39,989 bases of DNA, taken from assembly GCF_003668875.1 (NCBI RefSeq), contig NZ_RAWM01000081.1:1-39989 (forward strand). The letters run 5' to 3'. Shown here piece after piece: positions 8,130-14,802 of the stretch. Made by a program: the position numbers and the translations under genes. The notes beneath the pieces are model-generated. The model was not told the DNA's origin. It saw only the letters and a program-made list of their open reading frames with translations, and did no database searches. The DNA comes from Corallococcus interemptor. Its GTDB lineage: Bacteria > Myxococcota > Myxococcia > Myxococcales > Myxococcaceae. Within the stretch, counting starts at the first letter, position 1, and every line of letters begins with the position of its first letter.

Positions 8130-9574
8130 TGAATCGCCGCATGCACCCGTTCCGCCCCCTCCTGCTGGCCACGCTGGCGCTGACCGCCGTCGGTTGTTCC
8201 ACCACGCAGACCAACACTCCGTCGCCCGTCGCCAAGCCCGTGGCCGCTCCCACGGGCCCGGTGTCCATCTCCAACCGCGCCATGCTGCTGTTCGATGACG
8301 CGGTGAAGTCCTTCGACGCGCAGAAGAAGGCCAAGGCGTTCGACTACCCGTCACTGGAGCGCAAGTTCAAGGCCGCGCTGGAGGCGGACCAGAACCTGGC
8401 GGAGGCCGAGTACAACCTGGGCGTCATCGCCGAGCGCATGGGCAAGGCCGACGAGGCCAAGGCCCGCTACGCGGCCGCGCTCACCAAGAAGCCGTCGCTG
8501 CGCCAGGCATCCGACAACCTGGCCATCATGAAGCAGAACGGCGGCGACGTGGCCGGCGCGGTGGCGCTCTACCAGGACGTGCTCACGCGCTACCCGGATG
8601 ACGCGGGCTCGCGCGCGCGCCTCGCGGAGATCTACCGGCAGAACAACGACCACGACAAGGCGATGGAGCTGTCTCGCGCCGCGCTCATGCGCGACCCGAT
8701 GAACACCAACGCCCTCAAGGTGATGATCCGCAGCTACCTGGACCGCAAGCAGCTGGCCATGGCGAAGCTCGTCGCGCTGCGCGCGGTGAAGCTGGACGGC
8801 ACGGATCCGGAGCTGCACCAGGCCGTGGGCCTCATCCTCCTCAAGGAGGGCGACACGGAGGGCGCGCGCCTGCAGTTCAAGAGCGCCCTGGAGGCGAAGG
8901 CGGACTACGTGCCCGCGCACGTGGAGCTGGCCCAGCTGGCGCTCAACGCGGAGGACTTCCCCGGCGCGGAGGAGCACCTGCGCCGCATCCTGCAGGCCGA
9001 CGGCAAGAACGCCGCCGCGCACGTGGACCTGGGCATCGCGCTCAAGGGCCAGGGCCAGTACGACAAGGCCATGCAGGAGTACGACGAGGCGGAGAAGCTC
9101 AACCCCGACCTGGGCGCCACGTACCTCAACCGCGGCATCATCCTGCACAAGGTGAAGGACGCCCCCGAGCGCGCGGTGGAGCTCTACAAGAAGTACGTCG
9201 CGCTGGCCGGTGGCGAAGTCGCCCTCCATGCCGAAGCCCCCGTCTTCGGCCTCCTGCGCGAGGCGGAGAGCATCGTGCAGGCCAAGCGCGAGGCGTCCGC
9301 CGCCGAGGCCCAGGCCAAGCAGATGGAGGCGCTCCAGGCGCAGCAGCAGGCCGCGATGAAGGCGGAGGAGGCCAAGCAGAAGGGCCAGACGCCGCCGCCG
9401 CCGGGTGGAGCGACGCCCGTGTCCGGCACCGGTACCGCCCCGCAGGCCACGCCGGCCTCCGCCACGGGCACGCAGCAGCCGGCCGCCACCCCCGCGGGTG
9501 GTGCGCAGACGGCCCCTGCCCAGAAGAATGCAGCTCCGGTGGACTCCGACGAGCCGACGGACGACCTGCTGTGA
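8129..9574 (+). CDS. gltE: Adventurous gliding motility TPR lipoprotein GltE (AglT)
   Basis: This 481-residue TPR lipoprotein matches GltE/AglT, a component of the gliding complex that is required for adventurous motility. The signal sequence ends in a lipobox (L-T-A-V-G then Cys23). Ser at the +2 position argues against inner-membrane retention and so suggests the outer membrane. TPR motifs occupy about residues 70-350 (AEAEYNLGVIAERMGKADEA, AAAHVDLGIALKGQGQYDKA). After residue 380 the chain becomes Gln/Ala and then Pro/Thr/Ala-rich low-complexity sequence, ending in VDSDEPTDDLL, which resembles the tail of GltD. The ATG overlaps the gltD stop by one base. A second in-frame ATG at 8141 would leave a shorter signal peptide. 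The 143-base spacer to gltF contains two stem-loops. Confidence 0.9.
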   Translation: MNRRMHPFRPLLLATLALTAVGCSTTQTNTPSPVAKPVAAPTGPVSISNRAMLLFDDAVKSFDAQKKAKAFDYPSLERKFKAALEADQNLAEAEYNLGVIAERMGKADEAKARYAAALTKKPSLRQASDNLAIMKQNGGDVAGAVALYQDVLTRYPDDAGSRARLAEIYRQNNDHDKAMELSRAALMRDPMNTNALKVMIRSYLDRKQLAMAKLVALRAVKLDGTDPELHQAVGLILLKEGDTEGARLQFKSALEAKADYVPAHVELAQLALNAEDFPGAEEHLRRILQADGKNAAAHVDLGIALKGQGQYDKAMQEYDEAEKLNPDLGATYLNRGIILHKVKDAPERAVELYKKYVALAGGEVALHAEAPVFGLLREAESIVQAKREASAAEAQAKQMEALQAQQQAAMKAEEAKQKGQTPPPPGGATPVSGTGTAPQATPASATGTQQPAATPAGGAQTAPAQKNAAPVDSDEPTDDLL

Positions 9575-9586
9575 TGTGGGAGACGC

Positions 9587-9703
9587 CCGCCAGTGGCTTC
9601 ACGCTGGCGGTGCGGCTCGGGAAGATGCGAACCTTGTGAGCCCCTCGTGCTTCTGGCGCGGGGGCCCACCATGCGGAAACACCAGTGGGCCTTGGGAAGG
9701 CCC
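9587..9703 (+). other. Two stem-loops in the gltE-gltF spacer
   Basis: The first stem is CCGCCAG (9587-9593) with CTGGCGG (9604-9610). The second is GGGCCTT (9687-9693) with AAGGCCC (9697-9703), loop GGG, ending six bases before the gltF ribosome site. Neither has a T-run, so they do not look like classical terminators. They may influence RNA processing or gltF translation. Confidence 0.4.
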
Positions 9704-9717
9704 CACGTGGAGGCAGG

Positions 9718-9981
9718 ATGCGGAAGTGGCTGATGTTGTGCGTGACGCTGTCGGTGGCCCCGGCCTTCGCCCAGGACGAGGGCGGCAAGTCGGGTGAGGG
9801 CGGTGGCGCCAGGATGCAGAAGACGACCAGCGTCGACTTCGAGGACGACACCATCGAGGGTGACCTCACGAAGCCGGACGGTGAGTACGTCGAGGCGCGC
9901 AAGACCGTGAAGCACTCCAACCTCATCCGCATCCGCGAAGACTTCGAGGACAAGGTGATGCAGTCCGTGGGCGAGCTGTAG
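9718..9981 (+). CDS. gltF: Small exported gliding motility protein GltF
   Basis: This 87-residue exported protein lies between gltE and gltG, the position and size of GltF, a periplasmic part of the Glt complex. The signal peptide is MRKWLMLCVTLSVAPAFA, cut before Gln19. The mature part starts with a Gly/Ser/Glu-rich stretch, then a conserved-looking acidic motif (VDFEDDTIEGDLTKP) and a charged helix (IRIREDFEDKVMQSVGEL) at the C terminus. The start is decided by GGAGG at 9709-9713, four bases before the ATG; an upstream in-frame codon at 9685 has no such site. The motif TT-x-VD...GD(L/I)T(K/R)P also occurs just after the signal peptide of GltD. The gene's small size makes it easy to miss. 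Confidence 0.85.
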   Translation: MRKWLMLCVTLSVAPAFAQDEGGKSGEGGGARMQKTTSVDFEDDTIEGDLTKPDGEYVEARKTVKHSNLIRIREDFEDKVMQSVGEL

Positions 9982-10002
9982 TCCCCCTCCACGAACTGAA
10001 AA

Positions 10003-10026
10003 CCGGCGGTGGGAACCTTCCGCCGG
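10003..10026 (+). other. Stem-loop in the gltF-gltG spacer
   Basis: A perfect 7-bp stem, CCGGCGG (10003-10009) with CCGCCGG (10020-10026) and a 10-base loop, lies midway in the 86-base gap. No T-run follows, so read-through into gltG is likely. Confidence 0.4.
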
Positions 10027-10067
10027 CACCGTTGTCCAAGAGCGCAAAGCCCTACCGGGAGCCCCCC

Positions 10068-12026
10068 ATGGCCGTACCCCTGACACTCAAGGTCTTCAAG
10101 GGCGACACGCTGGTCGCCTCCAAGGACTACGAGCGCGACATCATCAAGATTGGTCGTCTCTCCTCCGCGCACCTGTGCCTGGAGGACGACAAGGTCAGCC
10201 GCATCCACTCCGTCATCGAAGTTGCCGCCGACGGCTCCATGTCCATCATCGACATGGGCAGCGTCGAGGGCACCTACGTCAACGGCAAGCGCGTCAACAA
10301 GGGGCAGGTCTCCTTCGGTGACGAGGTCCGCGTGGGCGGCACCACCATCCGTCTGGAGAACCCGGCCGCCGTCGCCGCGGTGAACCTGGCCGCCGCCGTC
10401 GCGCAGGCGGATGCACCGACGGACAAGAACCCCACCGTCGCGCCGGTGGCCCCCGCCGCCGCCATCGCGCAGGCCGTGGCCGCGCCGGTCGCCCCGGTTG
10501 CCGCGCCCGCCGCTCCGGCCCCCGCCGCCGCGCTGGATCCGTCCGTCGCGCCCACGCAGAAGAACGCCGTGGCGCCCGCCCGGGCCCCCAAGGCCGTTCC
10601 GGTGGAGGACGACGCGCACGACGAGCAGGACGCCGCGCCGCGCGTGCGCACCGTGAAGAAGACGAAGTCCAGCGGCCCGCAGGGCGTGTCGCTGCGCCTG
10701 CTCTGGGGTGACCAGCGCGTGGGCGAGTTCTTCGTGCCCCCCGGCGCGAAGAAGGGCATCACCGTGGGCAGCGCCAAGGGCGTGGACTTCGTGATGGGCG
10801 ACTCGAAGCTGGGCGCCCCGTCCTTCGAGGTCCTGCGCACGGACGGCCAGGCCTTCACCGTGCGCTTCGCGCGCAAGATGAAGGGCGAGCTCACGCGCAA
10901 GGGACAGACGCTGGACCTGGAAGCCGTGATGGAATCCGGCAAGGCGTCCCAGGACGGCGATGCCTACGGCGTCACGCTGGAAGCCGACGACTTCATCTGG
11001 GTGGACCTGGGCGGCCTCACGCTGGAGGCGCAGTTCCAGCCGGTTCCCAAGCGCGTCGCCGTGCCCATTGGCGAGAACATCGACTACACGGCGCTCAACA
11101 TCTTCCTGGTGATGTTCTTCATCGGGACCGCCTTCGTCATCCACTCCATGAACGGGATGGGGGAGGAGGATCAGTACGCGGATGAGCTCGCGGGCAACGA
11201 CGCGCGCATCGCGAAGCTGATCATCAAGCCTCCGGAGACCCAGAAGAACAAGTTCCTGGAGAAGCTGAACCAGCAGAAGGAGAAGAAGTCGGGCGAGATG
11301 GCCCAGAAGTCCCGCGGCGACGAAGGACAGATGGGCAAGAAGGACGCGCCCAAGTCCAACAACCGCACCGCGCCCAAGGGCGACCCGAACAAGAAGGACG
11401 AGGCGCGCGCCCTCACCGCGAAGATCTTCGGCGGCGGCAAGGGCGGCATCTCCACCATCTTCGGCAAGTCCGGCCTGGGTGGTGAGCTCAAGAGCGCCAT
11501 GGGCAACATGTTCGGCGCCAAGGCGGGCGACGCGGGCGGCTTCGGCGGCCTGGGTCTGCGCGGCAGCGGCGGCGGTGGCGGCGGCACCGGTGACAGCATC
11601 GGCATCGGCGGCATCGGCACCAAGGGCCGTGGCGGCGGCAGCGGCAGCTACGGCACCGGCGTGGGCACGCTCGGCGGCAAGCAGAGCGTGGACGTGGGCA
11701 TCACCTCGTCGGATCCGGAGGTCATGGGCTCGCTGGACAAGGAGCTGATCCGCCAGGTCATCCAGCGCAACCGCGGGCAGATCCGCTACTGCTACGAGAG
11801 CCTGCTCAACCGCTTCCCCAAGCTGGGCGGCAAGGTCTCCGTGAAGTTCATCATCAGCGCCAACGGCTCGGTGGCCACGTCCAACGTCGCGCAGTCCACG
11901 GCGGGCAACTCGGACCTGGAGACCTGCGTGGCCGGCCGCGTGCGCACCTGGAAGTTCCCGGAGCCCAAGGGTGGAGGCTCCGTGATCGTCACCTACCCGT
12001 TCATCTTCAAGCAGGCCGGTGACTGA
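10068..12026 (+). CDS. gltG: Inner-membrane FHA/TonB-like gliding motility protein GltG (PglI)
   Basis: This 652-residue single-pass protein matches GltG/PglI. The cytoplasmic head begins with a forkhead-associated domain (residues about 10-100; IGRLSSAHLCLEDDKVSRIH, then GTYVNGKRV) that may bind phosphothreonine. An Ala/Pro linker follows, then a second beta-rich segment (about 205-330) of unclear identity. One membrane helix lies near 343-361 (LNIFLVMFFIGTAFVIH). The periplasmic part has a Lys/Gln-rich coil, a glycine-rich linker (about 475-545) and a C-terminal AgmX/PglI TonB-like domain (about 560-652) with NRGQIRYCYE and RVRTWKFPEP. Cys575 and Cys620 could pair. In Myxococcus, GltG is thought to work with GltJ in linking the motor complex to the outer-membrane part. 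The ATG at 10068 follows GGGAG at 10056-10060; an upstream TTG at 10032 is less likely. Confidence 0.9.
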   Translation: MAVPLTLKVFKGDTLVASKDYERDIIKIGRLSSAHLCLEDDKVSRIHSVIEVAADGSMSIIDMGSVEGTYVNGKRVNKGQVSFGDEVRVGGTTIRLENPAAVAAVNLAAAVAQADAPTDKNPTVAPVAPAAAIAQAVAAPVAPVAAPAAPAPAAALDPSVAPTQKNAVAPARAPKAVPVEDDAHDEQDAAPRVRTVKKTKSSGPQGVSLRLLWGDQRVGEFFVPPGAKKGITVGSAKGVDFVMGDSKLGAPSFEVLRTDGQAFTVRFARKMKGELTRKGQTLDLEAVMESGKASQDGDAYGVTLEADDFIWVDLGGLTLEAQFQPVPKRVAVPIGENIDYTALNIFLVMFFIGTAFVIHSMNGMGEEDQYADELAGNDARIAKLIIKPPETQKNKFLEKLNQQKEKKSGEMAQKSRGDEGQMGKKDAPKSNNRTAPKGDPNKKDEARALTAKIFGGGKGGISTIFGKSGLGGELKSAMGNMFGAKAGDAGGFGGLGLRGSGGGGGGTGDSIGIGGIGTKGRGGGSGSYGTGVGTLGGKQSVDVGITSSDPEVMGSLDKELIRQVIQRNRGQIRYCYESLLNRFPKLGGKVSVKFIISANGSVATSNVAQSTAGNSDLETCVAGRVRTWKFPEPKGGGSVIVTYPFIFKQAGD

Positions 12027-12054
12027 CGTAGAATCAACACATCCGTAAGTCCGC

Positions 12055-12117
12055 GCGGGCGGTCCTGGAGACAGGGCTGCCCGCTTCTTCACTTCAACCT
12101 CCCGCCCCCGCGGGAGG
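12055..12117 (+). other. Tandem strong hairpins between gltG and gltH
   Basis: Hairpin one has arms 12055-12067 and 12072-12084, 13 continuous pairs (two G-T wobbles) closed by a GAGA loop of the GNRA type and followed by TTCTTC. Hairpin two has arms CCTCCCGC (12098-12105) and GCGGGAGG (12110-12117) with a 4-base C loop. Together they fill most of the 116-base spacer. The first could be a weak terminator or an RNase-processing or stability element. Confidence 0.5.
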
Positions 12118-12142
12118 ACTGCCCCCCACCAGGCTGCCCTCC

Positions 12143-12781
12143 ATGCAGAAAGTCCTTGCTCCTCTTGCCCTGAGCGCCGCGCTCCTCCTTCCCGCGATGG
12201 CGGGCGCCCAGGACACCCCCAGCGCCGGTTCCGCGATGCAGGACCGCCCCGCGGTGACCTACAACGAGGTCGAGCGCGGTGTGTACTTCGGCGTGTATGG
12301 CGGTCCCTCGTGGATCACCAACCCGCCGGCGGACACCGGCCCGCGGCCCTTCTCGTCCGGCCAGATGGCCCAGGTGGAGCTGGGCGTGGACCTGGGGGAG
12401 CGCCTGTCGCTGGGCGTCTTCTTCATGGGCTCCGCCAACCGCGCGGGCGCGGAATACGTCGGCTACTCGCAGGGCGCCGCGTCCGGTGACTTCACCATGC
12501 TGGTGCCGGGCGCCGTGCTGCGCGCCCGCCTGGTGGGCTTCGCCGACAGCCAGGAGGTCAAGCGCACCTGGATCTACGCCCGCGTCGGCGCGGGCTACGC
12601 GATGTTCTCTCCCAAGAAGCTCCTCCCCGATTCCGACATTCTTGTGTTTGCCGGGCCCGGAGTGGAGTACTACACGCGGCTGCGCCACTTCTCGGTGGGG
12701 CTGGAGGTCGTGGGGAACTACCTCGCCTCCAAGGGCGCCTTCGGGTTCGCGGTGGCGCCCAACATTCGCTACGCGTTCTAG
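12143..12781 (+). CDS. gltH: Predicted outer-membrane beta-barrel gliding protein GltH
   Basis: This 212-residue exported protein matches GltH by position and character. The signal peptide is MQKVLAPLALSAALLLPAMAGA, cut before Gln23. The mature part alternates hydrophobic and polar residues in strand-like stretches (GVYFGVYGGPSW, LGVDLGERLSLGVFF, FSVGLEVVGNYL). It ends in Asn-Ile-Arg-Tyr-Ala-Phe; a terminal aromatic residue is the usual BAM insertion signal of outer-membrane barrels. GltA, GltB and GltH are the predicted outer-membrane members of the Glt machinery. The ATG follows only a weak purine patch (CCAGG about 10 bases upstream). The gene ends 12 bases before the next start, so the two are probably co-translated. 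Confidence 0.85.
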   Translation: MQKVLAPLALSAALLLPAMAGAQDTPSAGSAMQDRPAVTYNEVERGVYFGVYGGPSWITNPPADTGPRPFSSGQMAQVELGVDLGERLSLGVFFMGSANRAGAEYVGYSQGAASGDFTMLVPGAVLRARLVGFADSQEVKRTWIYARVGAGYAMFSPKKLLPDSDILVFAGPGVEYYTRLRHFSVGLEVVGNYLASKGAFGFAVAPNIRYAF

Positions 12782-12793
12782 CGGGAGATTCAC

Positions 12794-14695
12794 GTGGCTC
12801 AGGAGAATGGAAGCGGTGGATCGCGTCCGGGTGGACGCGGTCCGAACGGGGGCGCGCCGGGCCAGGGGCCCCGTCGTGACGGACCGGGAGGCTTCGGCGG
12901 TCGTGGCGGTCCTGGCGGTGGCCGGGGTGAAGGGCGCGGCCGGGGTGAAGGCCGTGGCCGTGATCGCGACGCCGGCCCGGTGGGGCCCGGCCAGCGTGTC
13001 ATCGCCGAGCTGAGTGTCCTGGAGAAGGCGCTCTCCAAGAACGACTTCGGGGCGGAGAAGGGTCCGCTGGAGGCCATCGTCCGCTCGCTGCGGACCATGA
13101 ACCTCAAGTCGCTCGAGGACCTGGACCTCAACACGCGTGGCCGTCTCATCACCACGCTCCTGCGCGTGCAGCGTCAGACGAAGCCGGCCCTGCCGGAAGC
13201 GGGCGCTGAGGCCGCGGCACCGGAAGCGGGCGCCTCCACCGAAGCCGCTCCCGCGGAGGCTCCGGCTTCCGAGGGCGCTGCCGCGGCCGAGGGTGCTGCT
13301 CCGGCCGAAGGAGGCGCGCCCGCCGAGGCCGCCCCCGCGAAGCCGGCGGTGGACCCCGCGAAGGAGAAGTACGACGGCTGGGTGGACGTGATGTCGCTGG
13401 TGGGGCGCGTCTGGCGCGCCGCGGGCGACGCGGACCGTTCCCAGGCGGCCTTCGCGCTGAGCGGCCGTGAGCCGGCCCCGGAGCCCTCCGCCCCGGCCCG
13501 CGAGGAGCGCGCCGAGCGTCCTCCGCGCGGTGACCGTCCGGAGCGTGGCGAGCGCCGGGACCGGGGCGAGCGCCCCGAGCGTGGCGACCGTCCTCCTCGC
13601 GGAGAGCGCCCGGAGCGCGGCGCGGCCGGTGAGCGGCGCGAGCGTCCTCCCCGGGGCGAGCGCCCCGAGCGTCCTCCGCGCGGTGAGCGCCCCGAGCGCG
13701 CGCCGATGCCGGAGCTGACGGGCGACTGGAAGGAGCAGGCGACCCAGCTGGAAGGCATGGGCCGCACGCGCGACGCGGCGCGCATGCACGAGCGCAACAA
13801 CAGCTTCACGGATGCCACCCGGCTGTTCGAGGCGGGCGGTGACCTGAAGAGCGCGCTGCGCACGGCGCTGTCCGGCCAGGACAACGACGCGGTCCGCCGC
13901 CTCGTGGGCACGCTGCCCGCGGACCAGATTGGCCCCACGCTGGAGAAGGCCGGCGCGTACGAGCTGCTCATGGAGCACTACGTCGCCAAGGCCGACTTCG
14001 AGAACGTCGCCCGCCTCTACGAGCGCGCGCGGCAGTTCGACCAGGCGGCCCTCGCGTACGAGCGCGCCAACAAGCTGACCCTGGCGCGCAAGGCGTACGA
14101 GCGCGCCCGGGACATGGCGAGCGCCAACCGCATCCGTGGCCTGGAGGTGAAGGCCCTGGTGGAGCGCGGCGACCGTCTGGGCGCGGCGACCCTGCTGGTG
14201 GCCGTGGGCCAGCGGCGCGAGGCGGTGGAGGTGCTGAGCCCCCTGCCTCCTCCGAAGGCGTTCCACTTCATGCAGCGGCTCACCCTGGAGGACGAGGCCA
14301 AGGAGCTCGCGAAGCGCGAGCTGGCTCGCGCCGAACAGGAGCAGAAGCCCGCCGGCCGCGCCCGGTGGCTGGAGCTGCTGGGCGACCTGACCGCCGCCGC
14401 GGAGACGTGGACGCAGGCGGGCCGCAAGGACAAGGCGCTGCCCCTGTACGAGAAGCTCGGTGGGGAGCACCTGCCCCGCGCCGCGCAGATCGCGGAGGAG
14501 CTGCAGCAGCGTGACAAGGCCATCGCCCTGTACACGCAGCTCAACGACAGCGCCGGCGTGGAGCGCGCCAAGGCCCTCCCGGAAACCCCGGCCACGCCCC
14601 CCGAGGGCAGCAAGCCGGACGCGGGTGACGACTCGGAATCCGGAGCTTCTCCGGCGGAAAATGCTTCCTCGGCTGGCGAGCAAGAAAGCCAATAA
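12794..14695 (+). CDS. Arg/Gly-rich repeat protein with helical TPR-like C-terminal half, inside the glt cluster
   Basis: This 633-residue protein starts at GTG 12794, with GGGAG at 12783-12787 upstream. There is no signal peptide, so it should be cytoplasmic. Residues about 6-60 are Arg/Gly/Asp-rich (GGFGGRGGPGGGRGEGRG), like RGG boxes of nucleic-acid-binding proteins. A folded helical stretch (about 65-130) is followed by an Ala/Pro/Glu-rich linker and then a short helical module near 190-225. Residues about 238-305 are a tandem array of units such as GERPERPPR. From about 308 to 600 the chain forms short helical repeats (VARLYERARQFDQAALAYER). Its place between gltH and gltI with tight spacing suggests a gliding-related role. 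I do not recognise a name and its biochemical role is unknown. The low-complexity arrays are likely to vary in length between strains. Confidence 0.75.
   Translation: MAQENGSGGSRPGGRGPNGGAPGQGPRRDGPGGFGGRGGPGGGRGEGRGRGEGRGRDRDAGPVGPGQRVIAELSVLEKALSKNDFGAEKGPLEAIVRSLRTMNLKSLEDLDLNTRGRLITTLLRVQRQTKPALPEAGAEAAAPEAGASTEAAPAEAPASEGAAAAEGAAPAEGGAPAEAAPAKPAVDPAKEKYDGWVDVMSLVGRVWRAAGDADRSQAAFALSGREPAPEPSAPAREERAERPPRGDRPERGERRDRGERPERGDRPPRGERPERGAAGERRERPPRGERPERPPRGERPERAPMPELTGDWKEQATQLEGMGRTRDAARMHERNNSFTDATRLFEAGGDLKSALRTALSGQDNDAVRRLVGTLPADQIGPTLEKAGAYELLMEHYVAKADFENVARLYERARQFDQAALAYERANKLTLARKAYERARDMASANRIRGLEVKALVERGDRLGAATLLVAVGQRREAVEVLSPLPPPKAFHFMQRLTLEDEAKELAKRELARAEQEQKPAGRARWLELLGDLTAAAETWTQAGRKDKALPLYEKLGGEHLPRAAQIAEELQQRDKAIALYTQLNDSAGVERAKALPETPATPPEGSKPDAGDDSESGASPAENASSAGEQESQ
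13510..13700 (+). repeat. Degenerate in-frame tandem repeat coding for Arg-Pro-Glu/Gly units
   Basis: Near-repeats of short blocks such as GAGCGCCCCGAGCG and CGTCCTCC...GGTGA recur about every 12-27 bases. They encode alternating PPRGE(R) and RPERG units. The array keeps the reading frame, so it should expand and contract in multiples of three. Confidence 0.6.
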
Positions 14696-14739
14696 TTCCC
14701 GCCGGTTGACGGGTTTTGCATGATTGCCCGGGGGCGCCC

Positions 14740-14761
14740 GTGGCCGGTACACTCCGGCCGC
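14740..14761 (+). other. Stem-loop upstream of gltI
   Basis: GGCCGG (14742-14747) pairs with CCGGCC (14754-14759) around the loop TACACT, and two further pairs extend the stem to 14740 and 14761. It sits in the 107-base spacer, 41 bases before the gltI ATG. No T-run follows. Confidence 0.4.
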
Positions 14762-14802
14762 TGGCGCCCTCGTTTCATTCCCCCTTTTGTCCAACGAGCC
14801 TC

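Noticed and set aside
4551-8354. An antisense open frame of about 1267 codons opposite gltD and the start of gltE
   Set aside because: It is Leu/Val/Arg-rich with no motifs and lies opposite a well-supported gene with a signal peptide and TPRs.
13510-13700. CRISPR-like array
   Set aside because: The repeats are short, degenerate, contiguous and in frame within a coding region, with no unique spacers. No other CRISPR, tRNA or rRNA pattern was seen in the window.
14705-14735. TTGACG at 14705 as a -35 element of a separate gltI promoter
   Set aside because: No -10-like hexamer lies 16-18 bases downstream, where the sequence is all G and C.
9138-14794. Long minus-strand frames opposite gltE-gltH and the Arg/Gly-rich gene
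   Set aside because: They have the same shadow character. All the plus-strand genes there have starts, ribosome sites and recognisable domains.
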